A stretch of 64,000 nucleotides of DNA from Bacillaceae bacterium IKA-2 (lineage in GTDB: Bacteria; Bacillota; Bacilli; Bacillales; Anaerobacillaceae), in assembly GCA_031761875.1 (NCBI GenBank), contig CP134492.1:3968001-4032000 (forward strand), given 5' to 3'. Below the pieces are notes generated by a model, which searched no databases, had not been told where the DNA came from, and saw only the letters and a program-made list of their open reading frames with translations. Of this stretch, positions 55,953 through 64,000 are shown piece after piece. Made by a program: the position numbers and the translations under genes. Position 1 is the stretch's first letter. Each line of letters opens with the position of its first letter.

Positions 55953-56883
55953 AAACGTTATCTACTTCTCTAATTAAATCAGGGTACATGTCAGATGTTA
56001 GCCTTACATACTTATCTGTAGCCTCTAATGACTGATGCCCAAGATATTTTGATAATATTGGGAGTGAGTAGTATAAATCTAGCCCAGCTTCTGACATTTT
56101 CACAAGAGAGTGTACACTGAAAGTGTGACGAAAGTCATGCATTCTTGGGCCAAAACCCTTCCCACCATGTGGAATTCCTGCATTCCAGAGTATTTTTCTG
56201 AACCATTCATATATTGCCTTGGCATTACATTTTTGCCCATTGTTCTTGATAAAAAAATAACCTTTCGGTTCATATTTGCCGGGACGAACATTCCTATATT
56301 GAATACACACCTCAGTTAGTGTTTCAGATAATGGGAGTATTCGGTCTTTGCCGTTTTTCGTTTCCCTGACAATAATATTTTTTGCATCAAGATCAACATC
56401 CTTACATGTTAGGGATAACGCTTCGCTGATACGGATGCCACAGCCATATAGCATTCTAAATAAAGCGGGGAGTACATACACAGTTGTTTCAAATCGTCTA
56501 TTAACTTTAAGCGTATCACATGCATCGAAGAATGCATTCACTTCCTTTTTCGAGAAAATATGTGGTACAAACGTACTGCTGTACTTTTTAGGCAATCTCG
56601 GTATATGTGATGGATATCCCATATCATTTAAATAGGCGGAAAATTTTGCAATATAATGAATCCTCGCATAACGTGTCTTGTCTGATTCATTTGGACGCTT
56701 CTCACTCCATTTATCAACAATCTCCTTTGATAGACCGAGTTTTAATACGGCATTATCTATTGTAAATCTGTCAAATAACGAAAGTGTGTAAGTGGCATCA
56801 ACAAACTTGTAACCGAGGTTTCTTTTGAAATCAATGTACTGTTCGATTAAACCAGCATAAATACCACAATAGTTCGGCATCAT
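55909..56883 (-). CDS. RIT tyrosine recombinase 2 (RitB)
   Basis: This 324-residue recombinase starts at ATG 56883, with an ATGA overlap with the stop of the first gene and GGAGG just before. Catalytic Arg in YGCGIRISEALSL, Lys in VRETKNGKDR, HxxR in MHDFRHTFSVHSL, and LGHQSLEATDKYVRL. Complete set. Confidence 0.9.
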   Translation of the reverse strand: MMPNYCGIYAGLIEQYIDFKRNLGYKFVDATYTLSLFDRFTIDNAVLKLGLSKEIVDKWSEKRPNESDKTRYARIHYIAKFSAYLNDMGYPSHIPRLPKKYSSTFVPHIFSKKEVNAFFDACDTLKVNRRFETTVYVLPALFRMLYGCGIRISEALSLTCKDVDLDAKNIIVRETKNGKDRILPLSETLTEVCIQYRNVRPGKYEPKGYFFIKNNGQKCNAKAIYEWFRKILWNAGIPHGGKGFGPRMHDFRHTFSVHSLVKMSEAGLDLYYSLPILSKYLGHQSLEATDKYVRLTSDMYPDLIREVDNVCAYVFPEVDHYEAD

Positions 56884-58133
56884 TCCACCTCCTTGGCATA
56901 AAATGGCGTTTTTAAGAGTGGAACATCTAATGCGCATTGGCTCAAAGATGTTAAGTCTATTCGTAAATAAGTTTTTGTGCTTTCGGTATTCTTGTGACCT
57001 AGCACTTCTGATATAACATGGATGGGTATTTTTTGTTCCAGTAGTTGCCCAGCAAGACTGTGCCTCAAAGCATGAGGACCATGTTTCTTTTCTGTTATGT
57101 TTTTAATGCCAGCACGACGGAGATAAAAAGTAACAATGCTATGCAAAGTCGATCTATTTAGGCAGTTATATGGCGGGATTGCATGTAGGAAGACATAAGG
57201 AAGATCAGATTTAGGCCGTCCATACTTCAGATAATCGATAATAGCCTCTCCTATTTCTATTAAAAGTGGATGCTCAATCTTATTTTTAGTCTTTTGTTGA
57301 ACAAGTGTAATTGTATTCTTTTCCCAGTGTATGTTTTCAAACTTCAACAGACAGATGTCAGAAGCCCTCAATCCCAATCGTGCAGCCAATAGTATCATAG
57401 CAGCATCACGCTTCCCTTTTGGGCTACTTCTGTCAACAGTATTGATTAATGATTCAACTTCATTTTTCGTATATGTCGTGGGTAGTTTACATTGCTTCTT
57501 GTAATTGTCTTTTGGAATTAGGTATGAAAAGTCAATCCCTGTATACCCATTGTCATGTAGATATCTCATAAACCCACGTAAAGTGGTAAGCATGCTGTGG
57601 CGCGTTGCAGGTGTATAAAAACCAAGCTGATTCACAAATCCTAAAATGTGTTGTTTTTTAATTGCTTCGGTTTCCATGACTCCTTCTTCATTAAAAAAAC
57701 TAAGAAAGCGATGAAGATTTAATCGGTAATGACCAAGCGTATTTTCTGTAATACCCAAAGATTTTCGGTGATTAAGGAAATCCACCATAGGATTACCGAT
57801 GCAACCATAAAATTGGTAGGATTTCTTTGCCCTTCTGTATTGGAACGTTCCTGTAGACTGAAATTCAGTTAGAACATCCACACACCGGATTATGCTCTTT
57901 TCCCAATGGCTAAATTCCTCGTATTTCCCAGTACCAATAAAGTCAGCTATAAATGCTCCACCTACTGACGCTGAATAATACTCAATCTGATTGTTTTCCA
58001 TAAAAGTAGCCAGTTTTTGCCACGCGGAACGATATTGGCTTATCCTTGATTCGGAATAGGACATATCCCGAAGGGATTTAACTACTTCTGAGGACAGTTG
58101 TTCAAATGTTTGATATTTTTGTTCCATAATCAT
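56880..58133 (-). CDS. RIT tyrosine recombinase 1 (RitA)
   Basis: This 417-residue recombinase has the longest N-terminal arm of the trio. Catalytic Arg in AARLGLRASDICLL, Lys in VQQKTKNKIEHPL, HxxR in GPHALRHSLAGQLL, and LGHKNTESTKTYLRI. GGAGG lies about ten bases before the ATG at 58133. It heads the trio. Confidence 0.9.
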   Translation of the reverse strand: MIMEQKYQTFEQLSSEVVKSLRDMSYSESRISQYRSAWQKLATFMENNQIEYYSASVGGAFIADFIGTGKYEEFSHWEKSIIRCVDVLTEFQSTGTFQYRRAKKSYQFYGCIGNPMVDFLNHRKSLGITENTLGHYRLNLHRFLSFFNEEGVMETEAIKKQHILGFVNQLGFYTPATRHSMLTTLRGFMRYLHDNGYTGIDFSYLIPKDNYKKQCKLPTTYTKNEVESLINTVDRSSPKGKRDAAMILLAARLGLRASDICLLKFENIHWEKNTITLVQQKTKNKIEHPLLIEIGEAIIDYLKYGRPKSDLPYVFLHAIPPYNCLNRSTLHSIVTFYLRRAGIKNITEKKHGPHALRHSLAGQLLEQKIPIHVISEVLGHKNTESTKTYLRIDLTSLSQCALDVPLLKTPFYAKEVE

Positions 58134-58185
58134 AACCTCCTATATTTAACGTAGGCGACCTCGCCTATATTAAATATAGCCATTG

Positions 58186-58300
58186 AAAATGTAAAGTAAA
58201 ACAACTAGAATCACTTTGTTTATAGTTATCTAACAGCCTTACTTTACATTATCATATACTTTTCATTACCCTTCTAATGCAAAGCTTTACATTAGAAGGG
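58186..58300. repeat. Right end of RIT with additional palindrome
   Basis: The inverted outer repeat ends at 58275 (AGAAGGG inverted). AATGTAAAGTAAAACAAC (58186-58203) faces TTACTTTACATTATC (58239-58253). Beyond the outer repeat there is a 32-base perfect-type palindrome (58269-58300), CCCTTCTAATG ... CATTAGAAGGG around CAAAGCTTTA. It is absent from the left end. Confidence 0.8.
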
Positions 58301-58301
58301 T

Positions 58302-58982
58302 CATGTGGAGGGCAGCGTGAAGATAATTAGGAACAAAGCATTTGCGTTAACTTATAAGTTTAAGACATTCGATGATGCACGTGAATACTTGAATACTATA
58401 TTGATAGAACTCAATAAAGACAGCACTATTTCTGAAGAAATAAAACATCTTCAACCTACAAAACCAAAGCTTGATCTTGCAACAGTTACAGTGCAAAAAC
58501 CAAATAAATATAGTTTTGTACGAGTTGATAACAACCACTATTCAGTACCGGAGTATCTTGTAGGACGCTTAATAACAATCAAGAAATATTACGACACAAT
58601 AGGCTTTTATTCAAACAACATACTCGTTTGTGAACACAAAAAAATAGATGGTACTAACGAGATAAGTATTAAAATTAAACATTACTTAAACTCATTAAAC
58701 AAAAAACCAGGTGCAATCAAGAACTCCCACGCTCTAAAAAGCATACCAAGGTTAAAAGCCATCTATGATACTAATTTTAGCAGAAACAAGAAAAAATTCA
58801 TAGAGATCATTCAAGAAAATGATGATAAACCAATCGAAGAAATACTATTGATTCTAGAAACATACAATAAATCTCATATCGATATTATTCCATCTATGCA
58901 CATAGATAAAACTGCACTTAGCAACATCGCTACAAGGCAAGTATCTAGATATAACGAATTATGTTTCTCGGAGGTGGAATAA
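58302..58982 (+). pseudogene. istA: istA, 3' part
   Basis: About 227 codons resume with the continuation HVEGSVKIIRNKAFALTYKF of the IstA C-terminus: the third catalytic residue, Glu of VEGSV, and the beta-barrel DNA-binding end (NKYSFVRVDNNHYSVPEYLV). It stops at 58982, one base before istB. It needs the 5' part at 54016-54801. Confidence 0.9.
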
Positions 58983-59729
58983 ATGCAAATACAAGAAATG
59001 GCCCATATACTAAAATTACCCTATATAAAAACCAATTATCAAATGCTTCTTGATGAAGCAAACCATACAAACATGACCCACCGAGAGCTGATAAGTCGTC
59101 TACTCGAAAGAGAATTAGAACTAAGGCTTGAGAATGGTTTAAAACATAGACTCAGAAGGGCTAAATTCCCTCTTAACAAGTACTTAGAAGACTTCGACAA
59201 GAGTAAGTACCATAAGAAATTTATACCGAAATTCGAAGAACTAGAAACGTTGCAGTTCATTGAAAATAAAGAAAATATAATCTTAATAGGATCTCCTGGC
59301 TGCGGGAAATCACATTATAGTATTGGGCTTGGTATTAAGGCGTGTTTGGAAGGCAAAAGTGTATTGTTTATCTCTGTACCTAACTTAATAATAGAGTTAA
59401 AAGAAGCAATGAGTGAAAGCAAACTATCGCAATATAAAACCAAATTTGAAAAGTACAGTCTTGTCGTTTTAGATGAACTGGGATACGTATCATTTGACAA
59501 AATTGGTTGTGAAATACTATTTAATTTATTATCAAATAGAAACGATAAAGGATCAATAATCATAACAACAAACTTGGCTTTTGATCGCTGGGAAGAGATT
59601 TTTAAAGACCCGATGCTTACTGGTGCAATTGTAGATAGACTTGCTCACAAATCACATATCTTAGATATTTCACGAGAAGTAAGTCACCGATTTGAAGAGA
59701 CAATGTCATGGCTAAAACCAACTAAATAA
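58983..59729 (+). CDS. istB: IS21 IstB AAA+ ATPase
   Basis: This 248-residue transposition helper is DnaC-like and loads IstA and target DNA. Walker A GSPGCGKSHYSIGLG at about residue 100, Walker B LVVLDELGYVSFDKIG, arginine finger region AIVDRLAHKSHI. The ATG follows GGAGGTGGAATA in the istA stop. It is apparently intact but has no intact IstA partner here. Confidence 0.93.
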   Translation: MQIQEMAHILKLPYIKTNYQMLLDEANHTNMTHRELISRLLERELELRLENGLKHRLRRAKFPLNKYLEDFDKSKYHKKFIPKFEELETLQFIENKENIILIGSPGCGKSHYSIGLGIKACLEGKSVLFISVPNLIIELKEAMSESKLSQYKTKFEKYSLVVLDELGYVSFDKIGCEILFNLLSNRNDKGSIIITTNLAFDRWEEIFKDPMLTGAIVDRLAHKSHILDISREVSHRFEETMSWLKPTK

Positions 59730-59778
59730 GTGGACCTTTTTTCAACTGATTCGTGGACCGCTTTTGAGTTGACAAATA

Positions 59779-59792
59779 CATTGCACTATTTA
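59779..59792. repeat. Right target duplication of IS21 element
   Basis: CATTGCACTATTTA, the partner of 53881-53894 with one mismatch. Confidence 0.7.
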
Positions 59793-60384
59793 TTATTTTA
59801 TTGAATATATCTTGAGGGATTTCTTTATATTTTCTATCATCCATTTGTTTATAAGCTTCTTTTAAAAATAATTTAGCCGAATTAATATTCGCAAACAAAT
59901 TTTCTTTTGGTACGTCCCAACCCTTAATTTGACCAACCTTTATTAGTTCTTCAAGAGCATTAACATACCTAAAACATGTAAAAGGTGCTAAAGGTTTACC
60001 ATTATTACGTTTATTAGGTTTATTTCTTATATATTCAGCAAAATCTTTGAAAGTTGCAGTGTTTAACTGACTAAAACAATCAATATTATATTTCGAGCAA
60101 TATTCATTTATAAATACACGTAAATAGGCATATATTTTTTTATAAACGTGTAAAAGAGAAACAACACCTAGTAAATAATAGGCATAATTTTTTAAAGTTT
60201 CCTTCATTACAGGACTTTCACAAAAAGTAAAATCTAATTTTTTTACTGAATTAGGTGTTTGATTATTAGTAACTAGGGGAGTTAAATCCCAAATATCATC
60301 TTGAAAATATGAGTTACCTACCTTTGGATTTCTTTGGGAAAATTCATTCTGTAGTTGGAGTTGTACATTAGCTTTCTTGTCCAT
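59779..60384 (-). pseudogene. N-terminal part of the third Tn554-like tyrosine recombinase
   Basis: About 202 codons from ATG 60384 (GGAGG before it) are the core-binding SAM-like domain, ending at FNKIINSAM, where IS21 begins. The open frame continues about 15 residues into IS21 sequence. The catalytic domain is at 52919-53893. Confidence 0.88.
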
Positions 60385-61819
60385 TTTGAAGTTCCTCCAA
60401 TTTAATGATAATATCTCTTAAAATTTCAACCGTAGGTTGATAATGGTTAACAAAGTGATCCCCAAAAACTGTAGCATTTTTGTCTATTTCTTCCTCTAAT
60501 TCTACTAAGTGTTTTTTGTGTTCTTCTAGGTATGCAGGTGTCGTAACATAGCGGTGACAACCAAAACACTTATGCATCTTTAAATATGTGGGACAGATTT
60601 CTTCATCATCGGTTATTGGTTTAGTGCAATAACCATTTCGCAACTTTGCTTGAGTATCTTTATTTTCCATAAACCATTTAAACTCTTTTTCATCTGGAAT
60701 CACTTGATTGTTTATTTGGTTTATATCCCCAATAATTCCTACACTCTCGAATATTTCCGCTCGTTCTTTGTCTTTTATGTCGGCATAATATTTTGATGTG
60801 GTTTTTAAAGTGTTCCCCAATACACTAGCTACAGAATGTAAATCTGTACCCTTTGAAAGCATGTCAGTAGCTAATGTTCTTCTAAATTGATGATTGGTTA
60901 TATCAGTAATTTTGCCAGTGTTATCGATGATGTTGTGTTTTTTACAAAACGCTCTTACCCAATCGAGAAATGTACCTTTATGTGGCACTTTAATTTGACC
61001 GCAATATTCGGCTCTATCAGGTTTATGCAAAAACAAATAATCTTTAATAGAATCATCAGCTAATTGTCGATATTCTTCAGTGTGGCTCTCAATTTCTCTA
61101 ATAGCTTTAAGGCAATTGAGGTTTATAGGCATAGGGTCAGTTAGCTTATTTTTTTTCTGCTCGTAACGTTGTAGTTGCCACCCACTAACAGGGTGCTTAG
61201 ATAAATATTGAACTTTTAACGAATACAATTCTGAAATCCTCATTCCAGTTTCTTTTAAAATGATAATTATATTTCGTTTCAATACATTTGTTTCTATCTT
61301 TAAAGCTTCTTCAATTTGAGTAACTACCTCATCTGGAATAAAGTCAATTTTTATATTATTATTCATTATAAATTCTTTACCTGTGAATATTTCGCCTTTT
61401 GGCGCTTGCTGAGGATAATGCATTTGAACAAATCGTATGAAACCTTTAAAACTAGATAAAATATGTCTTTTGTGTGCTTGTCCAAAAGGCTTATTTGTAT
61501 ATTTTGAGGTTGTAGTGTTCAAAAAGCTTATCAATAAATCAACTTCATTATTAGTCATAGTATCCAAAGATATAATATCGTTTTCAACTAGAAAGGTATC
61601 CACTTGTTTTAAGTTTTGTATTGTTTTGTATAATGTTGAAGGTACTAAAAAGTTGCTTTTGAAATTGACCCATATATACGCCTTTACTAAGCGTTTAAAT
61701 TCTTCGTTTAGTATCAGAGAAAAGTCTAATTTAGTAAACTTTTTTTCTAAAATATAATTCGAGTCATCTATATCTAATTTCCATACATCTCCTTTTGGGT
61801 GTTTGTACCTTATACTCAT
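60368..61819 (-). CDS. tnpB: Tn554-like tyrosine recombinase (TnpB type)
   Basis: About 483 residues. Catalytic Arg in ETGMRISELYSLK, HxxR in NHQFRRTLATDML, and Tyr in TSKYYADI. The usual second His is Asn (VLGNTLKTT), which may be a family variant or a defect. The C-terminus carries CPTYLKMHKCFGCHRYV, a Cys/His cluster typical of large Tn554-type recombinases. The ATG overlaps the tnpA stop (ATGA). Confidence 0.85.
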   Translation of the reverse strand: MSIRYKHPKGDVWKLDIDDSNYILEKKFTKLDFSLILNEEFKRLVKAYIWVNFKSNFLVPSTLYKTIQNLKQVDTFLVENDIISLDTMTNNEVDLLISFLNTTTSKYTNKPFGQAHKRHILSSFKGFIRFVQMHYPQQAPKGEIFTGKEFIMNNNIKIDFIPDEVVTQIEEALKIETNVLKRNIIIILKETGMRISELYSLKVQYLSKHPVSGWQLQRYEQKKNKLTDPMPINLNCLKAIREIESHTEEYRQLADDSIKDYLFLHKPDRAEYCGQIKVPHKGTFLDWVRAFCKKHNIIDNTGKITDITNHQFRRTLATDMLSKGTDLHSVASVLGNTLKTTSKYYADIKDKERAEIFESVGIIGDINQINNQVIPDEKEFKWFMENKDTQAKLRNGYCTKPITDDEEICPTYLKMHKCFGCHRYVTTPAYLEEHKKHLVELEEEIDKNATVFGDHFVNHYQPTVEILRDIIIKLEELQNGQES

Positions 61820-62892
61820 TCCTCCCAATCAATGCCTTTCAACTTCCAATAAGCAGTTAACGCATTTTTTTGATGTGTTTTACGAACATGTACATATTTT
61901 TCTGTAGTTGATATATGTTTATGACCCATAATGTCTTTAACAATAGCTGAATCATGACCTGCTTCCAATAAATCTGTAGCAAAAGTATGTCTTAAATCAT
62001 GGAAGTTAAAATCAAATCCTACAATTTCTTTAAGGTTTTTGAACTTTTGATAGCAAGCACTATAAGTTAATTGCTTCCCATAATGTTTCTTGGATAAGGC
62101 AACAAATACATATTCATGTTCGACATCGATATAGTCTCGTACTTCCATAATGTATTCGTCAAGTTCAATTAACATATCGGTAGGGATTATAATATCTCTA
62201 TTTTTCCCTTTGCTTTTAACGTTTTTAATAACCGACATCTCATTTTCATGACTAGGAATCGGCAGATTACTATAAGTTAAGTTCAATACTTCTTGTATTC
62301 TAGCCCCTGTAGTAGCAAGTATTTTCCATATAAGTCTATCTCTTTTATTGTCAATCGCATTAGCAATACTTTTAATTTGTTCATAAGATAGTAAATTGAA
62401 AGGTTGCACTTGAGTCTTAACTTTAAAGATAGATTTATCAAGGTTTTTCTTTTGGATATGGTGTAATAACCCTTTAAATGGTCTAAAATGACTTGGCATC
62501 GATTTCATTAAAATAGGATTATTAAAATTTCGAACTTCCGCCCAATATACATAAAAACCATGAACAGTACTTAGAATCCTGTTAACTGTAGCAGGTGAAC
62601 GCTTACTCTCATTATACAAAATTGGTAAATCATTATACGGGTCATCCATTAACAAAAACATACGAAAAGAACTAATATCAGCAGGGGCTACTTCTTCAAA
62701 ATCCAAATGATTATAAGTAAGAAATTCCCAAAAAACTTTTAAATCTTTCGTATATGCTTTCATGGTATTAAATGCCTTACCATCATTAAATATTTCTTTT
62801 ATATACACATATACAGGTTTTATTAACTTCATTTTTTTATCTATTAAAATCGGAAAACTACCATTCTCATTTTCAATATTATGAACTTCCAT
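61816..62892 (-). CDS. tnpA: Tn554-like tyrosine recombinase TnpA
   Basis: This 358-residue recombinase matches Tn554 TnpA in size (about 361). Catalytic Arg in TTGARIQEVLNL, Lys in NVKSKGKNRDI, HxxR in FHDLRHTFATDLL, and MGHKHISTTEKYVHV with the nucleophile Tyr. Complete. AGAAGGAG precedes the ATG. It is the first gene of the transposition operon. Confidence 0.9.
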   Translation of the reverse strand: MEVHNIENENGSFPILIDKKMKLIKPVYVYIKEIFNDGKAFNTMKAYTKDLKVFWEFLTYNHLDFEEVAPADISSFRMFLLMDDPYNDLPILYNESKRSPATVNRILSTVHGFYVYWAEVRNFNNPILMKSMPSHFRPFKGLLHHIQKKNLDKSIFKVKTQVQPFNLLSYEQIKSIANAIDNKRDRLIWKILATTGARIQEVLNLTYSNLPIPSHENEMSVIKNVKSKGKNRDIIIPTDMLIELDEYIMEVRDYIDVEHEYVFVALSKKHYGKQLTYSACYQKFKNLKEIVGFDFNFHDLRHTFATDLLEAGHDSAIVKDIMGHKHISTTEKYVHVRKTHQKNALTAYWKLKGIDWEE

Positions 62893-63254
62893 AGATTTTC
62901 TCCTTCTATTACATAAGTTATATATATAACAAGTGTTTATACTATTATTATAACGTTATTTAACAAAATAACCAACCTAAAAATAACTATAAAATAAATT
63001 TGTTTTAGGAAATAAAAAAGCTACCAGTAAAGGGAGTGCAACTTAGGGGTTTACGGAAACAAGTAAATTTTTAACTGACTCTCTTTAAGCGGAGGCTCAA
63101 AAGTAAAGACTGCACCGCAGGATAAATCCTTTAGTACAGTCTTTCTTTAAGGGCTGAGGACTTCACGCTCAATGATTGAAGCAATCCGCTCATTCATGCA
63201 ACGAGTATTCATAACTTTCAAATGTGCGGCACTTCCTTTATCGTGAAATTATAG
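62893..63254. other. Right-end region of the transposon and spacer before HsdS
   Basis: This 362-base stretch has no gene. It contains the tnpA promoter region, an ATATATAACAAGT motif that is the inverse of one near the left end, and a hairpin (63105-63144: AAAGACTG/CAGTCTTT enclosing AGGATAAATCCT). No ComFA-coding sequence was recognised here. Confidence 0.5.
63105..63144. terminator. Hairpin after the HsdS fragment
   Basis: The 8-bp outer stem AAAGACTG/CAGTCTTT has T-rich flanks on both strands (CTTTCTTT; ACTTTTG). Probable terminator for the HsdS gene or a transposon-end structure. Confidence 0.5.
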
Positions 63255-63992
63255 CTAAATTTTATCACTATAAGGCAAAGATTTCATATATTGATCGATC
63301 CATTCCCAATTCGGAATGTATCCCAAGTCCGAGTATTCATGTGAGGGATCGTACACGATTCCATTTTTGTCATGTTTAATAGGTAATTTAATTATGAAAT
63401 CTTTCTTAAAATGTGAATTAAGTTCTCTCTCAAACGCTTGATATTTAATTTTACATTCGTTTCTTATGAGTGTTGCGATAAATAGTTTTACATGCTTACT
63501 CATTGGAAATTTCTCTTGTAAAACAGCTACGTTTTGTGCTGTATAAAAAGGCTCTTTCTGTATAAAACAAGAGCCTAAAAAGCTACCTCTCAAAGCAAGA
63601 GACAGCGCACCTTCTGGGAATGGTTCTTGCTCGTCAATTTCATCTACAAAACCTACGACTCCGTTTCCATTACTGTCACGCGATACGTAATTATACTTGG
63701 GGATATCACTACTAGTCATAATTGCATCTATGCCATTCCCCATGCTAGCCTTAAATATTTTATGTAGATAAAATCCTTTCCATTCTTTGGTCTTTAAACC
63801 CATACTTTCCGAAAGCCAAACTGTAGTTTTTGGCATTTTATAATTTAGAGAGTATATATAATTCTCAATAAAAACCCAATCAGGACTCCCTTCATCTGTA
63901 ACTGGCAAAAGTATTTTTTCGGAAAGGTATTTATTTTCAGTTACCTTTCGACCATAAGTATACTTATATTTTTTAGCTCCATTAGCACAGTT
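63255..63992 (-). pseudogene. Type I restriction specificity (HsdS) domain, 5' end missing or disrupted
   Basis: The frame has two copies of the HsdS-type end motif: PDWVFIENYIYSLNY and PNWEWIDQYMKSLPYS. These flank a target-recognition domain. An in-frame TAG lies at 63993-63995, and the sequence after it (KYKYTYGRKVTENKYLSEKI) reads as mid-gene, with no start codon and no ribosome site. The reading before the stop also looks coding, so the gene is cut by a nonsense or frameshift change, or it is the downstream part of a two-part subunit. The rest of the system would lie beyond the window. Confidence 0.7.
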
Positions 63993-64000
63993 CTAAGGAA

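Larger units (their letters stand above)
54797..58293 (-). mobile_element. Recombinase-in-trio (RIT) element inserted in istA
   Basis: This ~3.5-kb unit carries three overlapping tyrosine recombinase genes in one direction, flanked by long inverted ends (54794-54856 and 58214-58275, with 45 outer bases identical). This is the defining layout of RIT elements. AGAAGGGT occurs at both junctions (54794-54801 and 58294-58301) as a candidate target duplication. All three genes look intact, with full catalytic sets. Confidence 0.85.
53895..59778 (+). mobile_element. IS21-family element (interrupted by RIT)
   Basis: It begins TGATACTCTAAAAGTGG. Its right end, read inverted, is TGTCAACTCAAAAGCGG, and a second inner repeat (GTTGAAAAAAGGTCCA / ATTGAAAAACGGTCCA) occurs at both ends. 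istA (two parts) and istB are on the plus strand. Without the 3.5-kb insert it would be about 2.4 kb, normal for IS21. Confidence 0.88.
52391..63000 (-). mobile_element. Tn554-like transposon, interrupted by IS21 and RIT elements
   Basis: Minus-strand order is tnpA (61816-62892), tnpB (60368-61819), a second large recombinase (split: 59779-60384 and 52919-53893) and tnpC (52492-52938). Each pair overlaps or is adjacent, as in Tn554. The left end meets comFA at about 52390. The right end is not sharply defined: an ATATATAACAAGT motif near 62925-62935 is the inverse of one near 52450-52460, so it lies probably within a few hundred bases of 62900. No passenger resistance gene is seen between tnpC and comFA. 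Confidence 0.75.

Noticed and set aside
54903-58133. Three recombinases as phage integrases
   Set aside because: Three adjacent, overlapping complete recombinases with shared long inverted ends and no phage genes fit a RIT element better.

Overview
The window is a low-GC Firmicute chromosome segment of the Bacillaceae type. Gene order is collinear with the Bacillus subtilis block that runs from comF through the late flagellar genes to secA, prfB, ftsEX, uvrAB, hprK and hisZ. Divergent intergenic repeats and extra genes show that it is not B. subtilis itself. The genus cannot be fixed from sequence reading alone. Almost all genes lie on the minus strand, so biological order runs from high to low coordinates.

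Layout, low to high. 1-1019: partial hisZ. 1658-2455: an ectopic plus-strand flagellin paralogue. 2620-6869: yvoF, ppaX, yvoD, lgt, hprK. 7287-8956: yvlD, yvlC, yvlB. 9211-14214: uvrA and uvrB behind a LexA-type box. 15029-23686: csbA, minJ, ctpB, an M23 murein hydrolase, ftsX, ftsE, a c-551 type cytochrome and a YitT-family protein. 24036-28915: prfB with its programmed +1 frameshift, secA and hpf. 29498-34617: a cold-shock protein, a degenerate HUH transposase translationally coupled to ssbB, and a neopullulanase bracketed by two copies of a 101-bp repeat. 34841-49469: the late flagellar cluster fliT, fliS, fliD, flaG, a YjfB-like gene, hag, csrA, fliW, yviE, flgL, flgK, flgN, flgM, with several SigD-type promoters. 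49780-52390: yvyF, comFC and a 5'-truncated comFA.

The flagellar cluster holds an unusual insert. Just downstream of hag lies a three-part protein (TPR repeats, a methyltransferase-like fold, a ParB-like C-terminus). It is followed by a second copy of the last ~40 codons of flagellin, with its own terminator, and then a HEPN-type gene. This looks like a cassette exchanged or inserted through a duplicated flagellin 3' end, and the three-part protein is a candidate flagellin-modification factor. The classic FliW-CsrA-Hag switch is visible as a CsrA-type hairpin plus a Shine-Dalgarno overlap in the hag leader.

52391 to about 63000 is a nest of mobile elements. A Tn554-like transposon (three tyrosine recombinases plus TnpC) abuts the Walker A region of comFA. 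Its third recombinase gene is split by an IS21-family element with a target duplication. The IS21 istA gene is in turn split by a complete recombinase-in-trio (RIT) element with long inverted ends. A disrupted restriction specificity (HsdS) gene reaches the right edge, so more island probably lies outside the window.

The intergenic spaces carry at least five distinct repeat families: a 101-bp element with GGTGCCTGACACC ends; a palindromic element with ATGAATTTCATAAT ends; CTTTCCAA octamer arrays lying inside operons; 41-bp tandem arrays; and a 64-bp tandem array. No rRNA, tRNA or CRISPR array was recognised.
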